The notes: generated by a model not told the origin, from the sequence alone. DNA of 64,000 nucleotides from PALSA-350 sp963794165 (GCA_963794165.1 CAWCCT010000007.1:124001-188000); one strand, 5' to 3'. Positions 35,784 through 45,180 are shown, numbered from the stretch's first letter. Numbers and translations: made by a program.

Positions 35784-37013
35784 ATGATCCGTAAGACCAG
35801 GCTATTTACCCCAGGCCCCACGCCGCTTCTCCCTGCAGCCCAGTTCGCCATGGCCGCAGCCGATATCCACCACCGCACCCCGGAGTTCCGCGCCCTCTAC
35901 CAGAAGGTGCTCCGCGACCTGAAGACTTTTGTTGGAACCAAGAACGACGTCATCCTGCTCGCCTCCTCAGGTACCGGCGCGATGGAGGCATCCGTCTCCA
36001 ACCTTACTTCGCCCGGGGACCGGGTGCTGGTCCTGACTGCGGGAAAGTTCGGCGAACGGTGGGTGAGCCTGGCCAAAGCATTTGGCTGCGACGTCGATGT
36101 AGTCAGCGTGCCCTACGGGCAAACCTTCGACCTGGAAGAAGTGCGCAAAGCGCTCAGGATCGAAACCCGTGCCGTCTTTATGCAGGCTACGGAGACATCC
36201 ACGGGAGTACGCCACAATGTTCCCGGAGTGGCGGAAGTATTGAAGCAGAGCGGCAAGGACGCGGCACTGGTGGTGGACGCCATCACCGGCCTCGGAACCA
36301 CGCACATCGATATGGACGCTTGGGGCGTTGATATTCTGATCGGCGGCTCGCAAAAGGCGGTGATGATTCCGCCCGGCCTCTCCTATCTCGCGGTCAGTGA
36401 CCGTGCCTGGGATCTGATGGAGATCAGCCTCAATCCGCGCTACTACTTCGATCTGCGCAAAGAGCGAAAGAATGCGGCCAAGGGCGAATCCGCCTACACC
36501 CCTGCGGTAGCGTTGATTGCGGCGCTGGGTGCGGCGTTCGACTACATCGCTGGTCAGGCGGATGGCGATCTGGCGCAGGGTCGCGCCAAGCTGGTAGAAA
36601 ACGCGGAAAGCTGCGCCGCCATGACACGGGCCGCGGTCCAGGCGTTGGGTATGCGGCTCTTCGCCCCGGAGGCTCCGGCGGCCGCAGTGACCGCGGTTCT
36701 GCCCCCGGAAGGCCTCGACTCCGGCGCCATCGTCAAGGAGCTGAAGAGCCGTTTCGCTGCCGTCATCACCAACGGGCAAGGCGAGATGAAGGGACAAATT
36801 TTCCGCATTGCGCACTTGGGATTCTTCGACTACATGGACACCATCGCCTTGATCGGCGCCCTGGAACAGGTGGCTCACACCCTCAAGCTTCCCGGCTTTG
36901 CTTTCGGAAAGGCTTTGGTCGCGGCACAAAATGTCTTTGCCACGCGAGCACCCGATGAGGCGGCGCGCCAGGCTGGACTTGCCATGGCAGGCGCCTCCCT
37001 CCCAACACGTTAG
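35784..37013 (+). CDS. Class V aminotransferase (alanine-glyoxylate / serine-pyruvate type)
   Basis: 409 residues from ATG 35784, which starts the conserved MIRKTRLFTPGPTP. The PLP lysine is in GGSQKAVMIPPG, and the HRTPEF and TGAME motifs bind cofactor and substrate. The family transaminates serine, alanine, glyoxylate or phosphohydroxypyruvate. Being 20 bp ahead of serA, it most likely provides the phosphoserine transaminase step of serine synthesis in place of a SerC-type enzyme; this is inferred from context. A TACAAT -10-like box lies seven bases before the start. Confidence 0.87.
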   Translation: MIRKTRLFTPGPTPLLPAAQFAMAAADIHHRTPEFRALYQKVLRDLKTFVGTKNDVILLASSGTGAMEASVSNLTSPGDRVLVLTAGKFGERWVSLAKAFGCDVDVVSVPYGQTFDLEEVRKALRIETRAVFMQATETSTGVRHNVPGVAEVLKQSGKDAALVVDAITGLGTTHIDMDAWGVDILIGGSQKAVMIPPGLSYLAVSDRAWDLMEISLNPRYYFDLRKERKNAAKGESAYTPAVALIAALGAAFDYIAGQADGDLAQGRAKLVENAESCAAMTRAAVQALGMRLFAPEAPAAAVTAVLPPEGLDSGAIVKELKSRFAAVITNGQGEMKGQIFRIAHLGFFDYMDTIALIGALEQVAHTLKLPGFAFGKALVAAQNVFATRAPDEAARQAGLAMAGASLPTR

Positions 37014-37033
37014 ACAAGATCCGTAGGAGCTCG

Positions 37034-38647
37034 ATGAAGATCGTATTGGCAGAGAAAGTCTCGCCTGCAACCTTGGCTGTGTTTGCAAGCGAGGGCAGTT
37101 GGCAGATCGTAACCCACGATCAGATAAAGAACGGGTTGGCCAAGGAACTGGCGGACGCCGACGGGCTCGTGGTTCGTTCCGCGGTGCAGGTGGATGAAGC
37201 ACTGCTGGAGGCAGCTCCCAAGCTACGGGTCATCGGACGCGCCGGCGTGGGAGTCGACAACATTGACGCTGATGCAGCGACCCGGCGAGGCATTGTGGTG
37301 ATGAATACGCCGGGCGCCAACGCCATCGCCGTCGCCGAGCTGACTATCGGGCTGATGCTGGCGTTAGCCCGCCAACTCCCGCGTGCCAACACCCTCTTGC
37401 ATGCCGGCAAATGGGAGAAGAAGTCGTTGCAGGGCGCTGAGCTGCGGGGCAAACAGCTGGGCATCCTTGGCTTGGGCCGCGTAGGGCTGGAGGTGGCGCG
37501 ACGCGCCAAAGCCTTCGGTATGGAGTTGCTGGGCCATGATCCTTTCGTAGCGCCCGCCGTCGCCCGGGAGAACGGCGTGCGCCTCTGCTCGGTGGAGGAG
37601 TTATTTCGGGCAGCGGATTTTCTAACCCTGCATGTGGGGCTTACCCCGCAGACCACGGGGATTATCAACTCCAGCACGCTGGCCACGATGAAGAAGAACG
37701 TGCGGATCGTTAACTGCGCCCGCGGCGAGCTGATCGACGATGCAGCCTTGGTGGAAGGCTTGCGTTCCGGGCAGGTGGCCGGGGCCGCACTCGATGTCTT
37801 CAGCCAGGAGCCATTGAAGGATTCGCCTTATTTCAACCTCGACAACGTGATCCTGACCCCGCACATTGCCGGTTCCACCGGCGAAGCGCAAGAGGCGGTT
37901 GGGGTACAGATTGCCGTGCAAGTGAAGGACTACCTCAAGCTCGGGGTGGTTCAGAACGCGGTCAATCTGCCCTCCATGACCTTCGAGGAGTATCAGGAGC
38001 TTTCGCCGTACATCCTGATGGCTGAGCGCCTGGGCGCGTTTCTCTCCCCGCTGGCCGTGGGGAACCTGGAAAGCATTCATATTTCCTATAGCGGGCGCCT
38101 GGCGCAGGGCAAGACCGAGTTGGTGCGCAACGCTGCCATCCAGGGGGTGCTGGGGCACTCGGAAATAGTCAATCGCATCAACGCGCATTCGGTGGCCGCC
38201 GAGCGCGGCATCCGGGTGCACGAAGAGAAGAAAGAGGAGGGGTCGGGCGGTGCGGGAACGGTGCTTAAGCTGATCCTGCATACCGCTGCTGGAGATACCA
38301 CCGCGAGCGCGACGGTACTTCATGGTGTTTCGCCGCGGTTGCTCGCCTGCGACGGCATCGATATCGAAGCCCCTCTGCACGGAACGCTGCTGTTCATCCG
38401 CAACCTGGATGTGCCGGGCGTGATTGGCCGTATCGGGACTATTCTGGGCGAGCATAAAATGAATATCGCGAACTTCGCCCTGGGACGAAGTGTGCGCACA
38501 GCCCAGCACAATGCGCTGGCTGTGGTCCAGATCGACGGCCGGGTAGTGCCTTCGGCCTTGGTCGCATTGCAGGCCACGGAAGCAATTACCGAGGTTCGCC
38601 TCATCGAGCTGGCCGATCGCCAGCCCGCACCTGCAGCCATCGAATGA
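37034..38647 (+). CDS. serA: D-3-phosphoglycerate dehydrogenase
   Basis: 537 residues, the long form. The substrate and NAD domains carry LGLGRVGLEVARRAKA (nucleotide binding), NCARGELID (Arg), QEPL (Glu) and TPHIAGST (His), the catalytic Arg-Glu-His set. An intervening ASB domain (about 320-450) and a C-terminal ACT domain (FIRNLDVPGVIGRIGTIL) follow; the ACT domain binds serine for feedback control. It makes phosphohydroxypyruvate from 3-phosphoglycerate, the first step of serine synthesis. It is coupled to the upstream aminotransferase. Confidence 0.95.
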   Translation: MKIVLAEKVSPATLAVFASEGSWQIVTHDQIKNGLAKELADADGLVVRSAVQVDEALLEAAPKLRVIGRAGVGVDNIDADAATRRGIVVMNTPGANAIAVAELTIGLMLALARQLPRANTLLHAGKWEKKSLQGAELRGKQLGILGLGRVGLEVARRAKAFGMELLGHDPFVAPAVARENGVRLCSVEELFRAADFLTLHVGLTPQTTGIINSSTLATMKKNVRIVNCARGELIDDAALVEGLRSGQVAGAALDVFSQEPLKDSPYFNLDNVILTPHIAGSTGEAQEAVGVQIAVQVKDYLKLGVVQNAVNLPSMTFEEYQELSPYILMAERLGAFLSPLAVGNLESIHISYSGRLAQGKTELVRNAAIQGVLGHSEIVNRINAHSVAAERGIRVHEEKKEEGSGGAGTVLKLILHTAAGDTTASATVLHGVSPRLLACDGIDIEAPLHGTLLFIRNLDVPGVIGRIGTILGEHKMNIANFALGRSVRTAQHNALAVVQIDGRVVPSALVALQATEAITEVRLIELADRQPAPAAIE

Positions 38648-38674
38648 AGAACCTGCAAAGTTGAAGGAGTACGG

Positions 38675-39010
38675 ATGCCGCTATACGAATACCAGTGCAA
38701 AAAGTGCGGACATCGATTTGAACTGATTCAGTCCTTTTCTGCCGAAGATGCCAAGGAATGCCCGGTTTGCCAGGGCGAAGTGGAGCGGCTGATTTCGACG
38801 CCGGCCCGGCCGCATTTCAAGGGCTCTGGCTTCTACTCCACGGACTATGCCGCCAAGCCCGCTGCCACGAGCAAGTCGCAGGATGGAAACAGCAGCTCGG
38901 ACGGCAATGCCGCTGCTTCGGATAAGGGTGGATCCGATAAGGGAGCAGCCGCGAAGACAGAAAGCACCTCCACTCCGGCCGCGCCTGCGTCAACCACAAA
39001 ATCGGAGTAA
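38675..39010 (+). CDS. FmdB family zinc-ribbon protein
   Basis: 111 residues. The N-terminal 50 are the FmdB zinc ribbon: MPLYEYQCKKCGHRFE, then CPVC, giving two Cys pairs. The remaining 60 residues are a disordered Ser/Ala/Lys/Asp tail. The family was named for a possible regulator of formamidase genes but its function is not established. It follows serA by 27 bp. Confidence 0.88.
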   Translation: MPLYEYQCKKCGHRFELIQSFSAEDAKECPVCQGEVERLISTPARPHFKGSGFYSTDYAAKPAATSKSQDGNSSSDGNAAASDKGGSDKGAAAKTESTSTPAAPASTTKSE

Positions 39011-39041
39011 GCGAAGCATCGGCTTCGCCCGATTGGCAGCT

Positions 39042-40808
39042 ATGCGATTAGAAATCAAGCGCGAGACGGCAAGAAGAATCGTCCGGGCCGTGCTCTTTTT
39101 CCTATTGGTTGGGGCGGTCAATAGCCGGGGGGAGACCCCCATTTATCCCCCGTCGCCGAAGCACACCGGCCCGGCATGGTTTGAAGATTATGCCGGCAAG
39201 GCAGGCATCCGGGTGCTCAACGCCAACGGGGGCACAGAATCCAAGCATTACATTGTCGAGGCCACGGGCAGCGGCGTCGCCATCTTCGATTACGACAACG
39301 ACGGCTGGCCGGATATTTTTGTCGTGAATGGAGATCTGCTGCCTGCGCAGGATCAGAAAAACCAGCATCCCACCAGCCATCTTTTTCATAACAATCACGA
39401 CGGGACCTTTACCGATGTAACTGCCCATGCGGGCCTGGTTGACACTGCCTGGGGGCAAGGCGCATGTGTAGGCGATTACGACAATGACGGTTACGAAGAC
39501 CTCTTTGTGACTGCTTATGGCAAGAATCGCCTCTATCACAATCAAGGTAACGGCACCTTCACCGAAGTCGCGGAGGCAGCCGGAGTTGCCGGTACAGGCA
39601 AGCTGTGGGGCACAGGGTGCGCCTTTGTCGATTACGACCGCGATGGCAAGCTGGACCTTGCGGTGGCCAACTACGTCAGCTTCGATTTGTCCACCACGCC
39701 CGCCCCCGGATCGTCCGCCAGTTGTACGTGGAAAGGGGTGCCGGTGATGTGCGGTCCCAGGGGATTGGCTAGTTCCCCGAACCTTCTCTACCATAACCTG
39801 GGCAACGGCAAATTCGCTGACGTGAGCAAGGCGAGCGGCTTCGAGAAGACCTTGGGCCACTATTGCTTCAGCGTTTCCACCATCGATTACGACGAGGACG
39901 GATGGCCTGACATCTTCATTGCCTGCGATTCGACTCCCGCCATTCTTTATCGTAACAACCACGATGGCACTTTCACTGATACGGCGGCCGATACCGGCGT
40001 TGCGTTTAACGACGATGGGCGCGAACAGGCCGGCATGGGATCCTCAATTGCGGATTACGACGGCGACGGTCGCCTGGACATTGTCAAGACCAACTTCTCC
40101 GACGATACCTCTACCCTCTACCACCAGAATGCCGATCATTCCTTCAGCGATGTGACCTTTGCTTCCGGTCTTGGTGTGAACACCGAGTACCTCGGCTGGG
40201 GCTCAATGTTTATGGATGTCGACAATGACGGATGGCCCGACTTGCTGCTGGTGAATGGACACGTTTATCCCGAGGTGGATAGCGGCAATATGGGTTCGGC
40301 CTATCGGGAGCCGCGAGTGCTTTATTCAAATCTGGGTAACGGAAAGTTCAAAGACATCTCGAAAGACTCAGGCCCGGGCATCACCCATCCCGAGTCGAGC
40401 AGAGGTCTAGCCATAGGCGATCTGTGGAATGACGGGCGATTGGAGGCGGTTATCAACAACGTGAGTGACTATCCACTCCTGTTGGTGAACCTGGCCCCGA
40501 ACAACAACCACTGGCTGGGCATCCATTTGATCGGCGTCACCTCCAATCGCGATGCAATCGGAGCGCGCGTCACGGTGCACGGTTCTGCACGCGTGTGGGT
40601 GGACGAAGTACGGAGCGGTTCGAGTTACAGCTCCAATAACGACATGCGGTTGCACTTTGGGCTGGGGCACGCTACGAGTGTGGAGTCGATCGAAGTGCGT
40701 TGGCCAAGCGGGCGCAACGAAATATTTCCCGGCGTCACAGGGGACCAAATCATCTCTCTCAAAGAAGGCTCAGGACAGGTGAAGCCCTCCTCCAGTTCGC
40801 TTCCCTAG
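39042..40808 (+). CDS. CRTAC1-type FG-GAP / ASPIC-UnbV protein, copy 1
   Basis: 588 residues from ATG 39042 with an N-terminal hydrophobic export segment (RIVRAVLFFLLVGAVNS). Seven or more FG-GAP repeats of the form DYDNDGWPDIFV give a beta-propeller with calcium-binding Asp loops. The C-terminus is an ASPIC/UnbV domain (SNRDAIGARVTV, RSGSSYSSNNDMRLHFGLG, EVRWPSG). These proteins are exported and abundant in Acidobacteriota; roles in polymer binding or cell contact are suggested but unproven. A homologous copy lies at 42700-44539. Confidence 0.88.
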   Translation: MRLEIKRETARRIVRAVLFFLLVGAVNSRGETPIYPPSPKHTGPAWFEDYAGKAGIRVLNANGGTESKHYIVEATGSGVAIFDYDNDGWPDIFVVNGDLLPAQDQKNQHPTSHLFHNNHDGTFTDVTAHAGLVDTAWGQGACVGDYDNDGYEDLFVTAYGKNRLYHNQGNGTFTEVAEAAGVAGTGKLWGTGCAFVDYDRDGKLDLAVANYVSFDLSTTPAPGSSASCTWKGVPVMCGPRGLASSPNLLYHNLGNGKFADVSKASGFEKTLGHYCFSVSTIDYDEDGWPDIFIACDSTPAILYRNNHDGTFTDTAADTGVAFNDDGREQAGMGSSIADYDGDGRLDIVKTNFSDDTSTLYHQNADHSFSDVTFASGLGVNTEYLGWGSMFMDVDNDGWPDLLLVNGHVYPEVDSGNMGSAYREPRVLYSNLGNGKFKDISKDSGPGITHPESSRGLAIGDLWNDGRLEAVINNVSDYPLLLVNLAPNNNHWLGIHLIGVTSNRDAIGARVTVHGSARVWVDEVRSGSSYSSNNDMRLHFGLGHATSVESIEVRWPSGRNEIFPGVTGDQIISLKEGSGQVKPSSSSLP

Positions 40809-40824
40809 GCTGTTGCGTAGGGAG

Positions 40825-41041
40825 CCGGGGCGCACCGCAGATCCCTCGGCTGCGCTCGGGATGACAAAGGGGAGGGTGAGGTTTTCCTCAGCGTCTGTTT
40901 GGCAACCACCGTCCTTCCTCAGCGTCTGTTTGGTAACCACCGTCCTTGGTCAACGTCTGTTTGGCAACCACCGTCCTATGGAAGCGCCGCCCTCCCCTTT
41001 GTCATCCCGAGCGCAGCCGAGGGATCTGCAGTGCGCCCCGG
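40825..41041. repeat. Family E inverted repeat enclosing tandem repeats
   Basis: The arm 40825-40876 (contains GATCCCTCGGCTGCGCTCGG) is the reverse complement of 40990-41041 except for one base. Between them is a 31-bp tandem repeat in three copies (from 40889, 40920 and 40951) with the core CGTCTGTTTGGCAACCACCG; copy 2 and copy 3 each differ by one or two bases. It lies between the convergent CRTAC1 and TPR genes. There is no reading frame and no spacer diversity, so it is not a CRISPR. Confidence 0.88.
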
Positions 41042-41071
41042 ACCCGCACACAACTCACCCGGATCACAGTT

Positions 41072-41662
41072 CTAATGCCGGCAGGTCTCAGGCTTACTCT
41101 GGATCGCAGCTAGCGCCTGCCGCGCCTTTCCATCATCAGGAGAGAACTCCAACAGATGTTGCAGCGCCATGGTGGCGGCCTGCGCATTGCCAATTGTGCA
41201 TTCGACCATCGCCAGATCCATGGTCGCCGTCGTTTCTCCCGGATCATTCTCGCTTACGCCCTGCAACAAAGTGATCGCGCCTTTCGTGTCGCCGGTACGA
41301 GCCTCCAGAATCGCCAGGTCTCCCGCTGCAGCAGAATCCGCCGGCCTCTCGCGGAGCGCCGTTTCATATTCGTGCATAGCCATCTGACGGTCTCCCGAAA
41401 ATTGCGCGAGAACGCCGAGTGCTGTGTGTAGGTCCGGATCCGCCTGCGCGCCGCTCTTGCGCTCTGCCTGCTGCAGCAACGACATCGCTTTATGTCCTGA
41501 CTCCTGGTCTCCGTGTTTCGCAAAGTCAAAGTAAGCGAGCCCCAGGTCGCGATCGCTCGCGTGTCCTCCACCGACTAAGGTCAGATCGATGCCACCGGAA
41601 GGTGTCTGCCGTGGCCGATGACGCAGAAGGACGCTGGATGCGATGATCGGTAACCTGCTCAT
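41072..41662 (-). CDS. TPR region, probable 3-prime part of a frameshifted cytochrome-TPR gene
   Basis: About 197 residues, with TPR-like helical pairs from HASDRDLGLAYFDFAKHGD to the end. The frame is open upstream of any sensible start. In acidobacterial multihaem cytochromes of this type the TPR region usually follows the last haem motif in one protein. Here the last haem motif and the start of the TPRs are in different frames within 41590-41640. The combined span, 41072-42695, is one base more than a multiple of three, so a single extra base would explain it. The Met at the complement of 41660-41662 could alternatively allow independent translation. Confidence 0.6.
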   Translation of the reverse strand: MSRLPIIASSVLLRHRPRQTPSGGIDLTLVGGGHASDRDLGLAYFDFAKHGDQESGHKAMSLLQQAERKSGAQADPDLHTALGVLAQFSGDRQMAMHEYETALRERPADSAAAGDLAILEARTGDTKGAITLLQGVSENDPGETTATMDLAMVECTIGNAQAATMALQHLLEFSPDDGKARQALAAIQSKPETCRH

Positions 41663-42695
41663 GGGCCACGTCCTCGGACTTTTCCCGGGGCATGTGGCAC
41701 CCGCTGCAGTCTGGCTGATCAGGATGGTGCTTGCTGACAAAGGCCGGCGCTCCATGGCAGGTGAGGCATCGGCTTCTGAAGTAACTCACCCGCTCTTCGG
41801 CGGAAGGTCTACTGTGTGGGTCATGGCAAGTGGTGCAGGTAAGCCGGTCTCCACTCTTTCTCTTGCACGCGCTCTGCAGCAGCGCTTCCCACTGACTCGT
41901 GGCTCTGCCCTGCGGCCCCAACTCGCCGGAACGAACAAAGTGAGTTACAAATTCGGACAGATCGTCGCCCGGCATGAACGCGGAGAGTGATCGCCCCGGG
42001 GCACTGACTGCGGTCTCACCTTCCAGGTGGCATTGCAAACAAATCGAGTCCCTCCTGCTGGGCGGCAATTTCGCCGGGTTCAGAATCTGGGCTGTCCCGC
42101 CGCTGGCCACGTGGGCCGCAGCATCTCCGTGACACGACTGGCAGGTAACGCCGCCCTCAAGAAACGGTCGCGCGCCAAAGTGATTATTGGCGCCAACCGT
42201 CGGCTGCACGCCGGTTGAGTGACAGTGCAGGCAGCCCGGATCCACCTTCAGGGTAAAGGGCATTTCCCGCGCATCGATCGATTTGGGATTCATATCCCAT
42301 ACCCGCTGCTTGCCGTACCAGTTGACCGGGCTTTCAAACCAATACCCATCTCTCCCGAACAAATACGTGCGGCCCCGGAGGCCGGAGCCAACAAAATAGC
42401 TGAGCTCCTGCTCCCCTTTGAGGCTCCGTCCCGGCGGTGGGTTGGGCCGATCATAGCTTAGCCACGCCCGGCCATCGCGCAGGAAAAGCCGGTAGTGAAC
42501 GCCAGAGGCTGCATGAGTGAACTCACCCGGCAGCAGGCCGTCGGTGGCCACTCCGCTTGCTTGGGCCATGGGAGTTTTGCGGTAGCTGTCGACGATTTTT
42601 TGATGGCACCCGGCACAGGCCGCATCGGGGTTCTCTGCTGCCGCCGTGAAGACAGCGGCCAACAAGAGCGAAAAGAACAGTAAGCACCGCATCAA
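41526..42695 (-). CDS. Exported multihaem cytochrome c (seven CxxCH), frame disrupted at 3-prime end
   Basis: 389 residues with a signal peptide (MMRCLLFFSLLLAAVFTAAA). Seven haem-binding CxxCH motifs: CAGCH, CLHCH, CQSCH, CLQCH, CTTCH, CLTCH, CSGCH. This pattern fits periplasmic or extracellular cytochromes of the c554/doubled-CxxCH type, which carry electrons outside the cytoplasm. After TDHRIQRP the sequence turns to Arg/Ser-rich residues with no homology, the sign of a frame change into the TPR frame. It lies four bases after the CRTAC1 copy 2 stop, so the two are cotranscribed. Confidence 0.8.
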   Translation of the reverse strand: MMRCLLFFSLLLAAVFTAAAENPDAACAGCHQKIVDSYRKTPMAQASGVATDGLLPGEFTHAASGVHYRLFLRDGRAWLSYDRPNPPPGRSLKGEQELSYFVGSGLRGRTYLFGRDGYWFESPVNWYGKQRVWDMNPKSIDAREMPFTLKVDPGCLHCHSTGVQPTVGANNHFGARPFLEGGVTCQSCHGDAAAHVASGGTAQILNPAKLPPSRRDSICLQCHLEGETAVSAPGRSLSAFMPGDDLSEFVTHFVRSGELGPQGRATSQWEALLQSACKRKSGDRLTCTTCHDPHSRPSAEERVSYFRSRCLTCHGAPAFVSKHHPDQPDCSGCHMPREKSEDVAHEQVTDHRIQRPSASSATADTFRWHRSDLSRWRTRERSRPGARLL

Positions 42696-42699
42696 GACC

Positions 42700-44539
42700 T
42701 CAACGACCTAGCCCCACCGGCCGCGGACTTTTCGCGCCCTCTTCAACCACATACAAACGATTCACTTCGAGATTTCTAAACGTATCAACCTGGCCGGAAG
42801 GCCAGCGTATCTCGAGCGAATCCACCACCTGCGCCTGGTCCAGCCCGAAGTGCAGCCGCAGGTCATTCTGAGAATAGTAGCTGCCGCCGCTGCGCACCTC
42901 ATCCACCTGCAACAGCGGATCCGAAGATCCCTTTTGCGTTTTGGCCACCACCCGCACCCTGGCTCCGATGCCGGTGCGGTTCGACTTGACCCCGATGGCT
43001 TTCACCTTGATCCACGAGCGCTTCCACTGCGAGTCGCAGCGCAAAAGTTGCGGCAGTGAGTTCACGCAGTTGACGACCACATCGATGATGCCATCGTTGT
43101 CATAGTCGCCAAAGGCGCAGCCGCGGCCAGCCACAGCAGCGGTGATGCCCGGACCGCCTTTCTCCGTCACATCTTCGAAGCGGCCATTGTGCAGGTTGCG
43201 ATAAAGGTATTTGTGCTCTGCGTAGGGAGCCTCTGACTTGGAAGTGCTGACCTCGGGATATACGTGTCCGTTCGTCATGAGAATGTCTAACCAACCATCA
43301 TTATCCATATCGAAAAAGCCCACGCCCCATCCCAGGAGGCGCGTGTTGAGGCCTAGTCCAGCAGCATAGGTACGATCCTGGAAGTTGCCGTCGCCAAGAT
43401 TGGCATAGAGCGAATCGGTGTCGCCGGCAAAATTGGTTTTCACAATGTCGAGCTTGCCATCGCGGTTGTAATCTCCAATCGAGACACCCATGCCTGCCTG
43501 CGGCTTGCCATCGGGTGAGAGCGCGGCGCCTGCCTCGATGCCAACGTCTTTGAAGGTCCCGTTTTTCTGATTCTGATAAAGCGTGGCCGAAGTCGAGTCG
43601 TTGGCTACATAGATATCGGGCCAGCCATCATCGTCAAGATCGGCAACCGCGACACTCAGAGCATAGTTTCCGGTGGTCTCCCACATGCCGCTTTTTTCTG
43701 ATACGTCGGTGAAGGTGCCATCCCCGTTGTTGTGGTAGAGCAGGTTCTTTCCGGCAGGAAGCCCGGGAGGCCCGCACGCCACCATGATTCCCTTGTAGGT
43801 GCAGGGGCCGGATTCCGGCAGCGGTGCGGTCTTCAGATCGAGATCGATGTAGTTGCCGACAAACAGATCCAGGTGGCCGTCGCGATCGTAGTCGAGAAAC
43901 GCGCAGCCGCTGTTCCATCGAGTCGCTGGCTTGTCGCAGCCCGGCCTTAACGGTGACATCGGTAAATGTGCCGTTGCCGTTGTTGTGAAAGAGCGCGTTC
44001 TGGCCGTAGTAGCTGACGAACAGATCATCGTATCCATCGTTGTCGTAGTCGCCCACGCAACATGCTTGTCCCCAGCCGCTGCGTATGAGCCCGGCTTTCG
44101 CCGTGACGTCGGTGAAGGTTCCGTCACGATTGTTCTTGAACAGATGGCAGGTGGGTTCGCTGTTTTTTGCGAAGCCCTCGAGGCGCCACCCATTGACCAG
44201 AAAAATGTCTATCCATCCATCGTGGTCGTAGTCATAGAAGGCGGCGCCGCAGCCGGTTGTCTCCAACAGGTACTTGTTGCTGCCGACCCCGCCGTAAATG
44301 GTTTTTGCGTTCAGGCCCGCCGTGTTTGCCACATCAACAAAGCTCACGCCGAGGGGCGTGCCCGCAATCGGCGAGGCAGGCCCGGGAGGCGGCGCTACCG
44401 GCTTGGTGTCGTAGGAGCGCGTCATGCCGCTCTGGCTTTGACTTTGTGTCCATGGCGGCGCCGCCATCATCAGCACTTCACTTAAGGGTAAAACCAGGGC
44501 CGTGCGGCTGAGCGACTTGATGAACTTCCGGCGATTCAT
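42700..44539 (-). pseudogene. CRTAC1-type FG-GAP / ASPIC-UnbV protein, copy 2, frameshifted
   Basis: Starts at the complement of 44539 with a Tat-like signal (MNRRKFIKSLSRTALVLPLS). FG-GAP repeats (YDYDHDGWIDIFLVNG, DYDNDGYDDLFVSYYG) run in one frame to about 43950. The rest (CAFLDYDRDGHLDLFVGN to the ASPIC/UnbV domain, RSGGSYYSQNDLRLHFGLD) is in another frame. By comparison with copy 1, the break is at about 43912-43950. The span of 1840 bases is one more than a multiple of three, so one extra base is enough. It is either a real recent inactivation or a sequencing error. Length otherwise matches the family. Confidence 0.78.
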
Positions 44540-44601
44540 GAAAGGTTTCCGATGCGTCCAAGTCTACGCAGGATAAGTGAGGTGTGGAAACCTGAATAGA
44601 A

Positions 44602-44840
44602 ACCGCAGGTCCCTTCACTACGCGCTCTGGTGCTTTGTATCAGGGCCCGACTTTAGTCGGGCCGTAAAGAATTGAAAGAAATTGGGCTTCAGCCCCTGCT
44701 ATGGCCGACCTTCCGAAAATGGCTCTTGGAGACAGTCCGCGCAGGGGCTAAAGCCAAGATTGTTGTTGTGTCTTTACGGCCCGACTAAAAGTCGGGCCCT
44801 GATACAAAGCACCAGAGCGCGGAGTGGAGGGGACCTGCAG
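44602..44840. repeat. Family C long inverted repeat
   Basis: The left arm from 44602 (GCAGGTCCCTTCACTACGCG, then CTCTGGTGCTTTGTATCAGG) is answered by a near-exact inverse arm ending at 44840. Inside are GCCCGACTTTAGTCGGGC, a hairpin in itself, and the pair GGGCTTCAGCCCC / GGGGCTAAAGCC. In all about 240 bp could fold as one cruciform. It lies upstream of CRTAC1 copy 2 and after the small gene at 44894, between two co-directional minus-strand genes. Confidence 0.88.
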
Positions 44841-44893
44841 GGATCCGCCGTTTCTCTTGAAGGTCAGCAGCGGGCAGGATCCGCCCAGCCGAT

Positions 44894-45082
44894 CTATTTT
44901 TTCGGAAGATTTTCTGGCGTAGAAGGTAGCGCGAAGAGGCGCTCTAATTCCTGCACGTCGGCCAGTTGGCCGGCGGTTAGGATCCTGCCTAGCGCGGAGC
45001 GCTCGATCGCTTCCCAGTTGGACAGGAAAACGAGCAGTGCGTCGAAGTCTGGGTTTATTTCTTTCACGCCTTCATCATGCAT
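44894..45082 (-). CDS. Hypothetical protein, 62 residues
   Basis: Helical and acidic, MHDEGVKEINPDFDALLVFL... with a hydrophobic periodicity through ERLFALP. No signal peptide, cysteines or family motif. Only a weak ribosome binding site (CAGG) precedes the ATG, so I am not sure it is expressed. The coding-like composition supports it. Confidence 0.45.
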   Translation of the reverse strand: MHDEGVKEINPDFDALLVFLSNWEAIERSALGRILTAGQLADVQELERLFALPSTPENLPKK

Positions 45083-45180
45083 CCTGATGAGCGCGCTCGA
45101 AATACTACAAAGGATGCCAATGCTGCCCGTTGGTGGTAAGGGCCTGACCCGGATTTCTCACCCGGACCGGTATTTTCGTG

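Noticed and set aside
35967..37202. 411-codon frame antisense to the aminotransferase
   Set aside because: Its full length overlaps the strongly supported aminotransferase-serA pair.
40889..40980. Three regular repeats resembling a small CRISPR array
   Set aside because: The copies are directly adjacent (31-bp period with only 3 bases between cores), so there are no unique spacers, and no cas gene is near.
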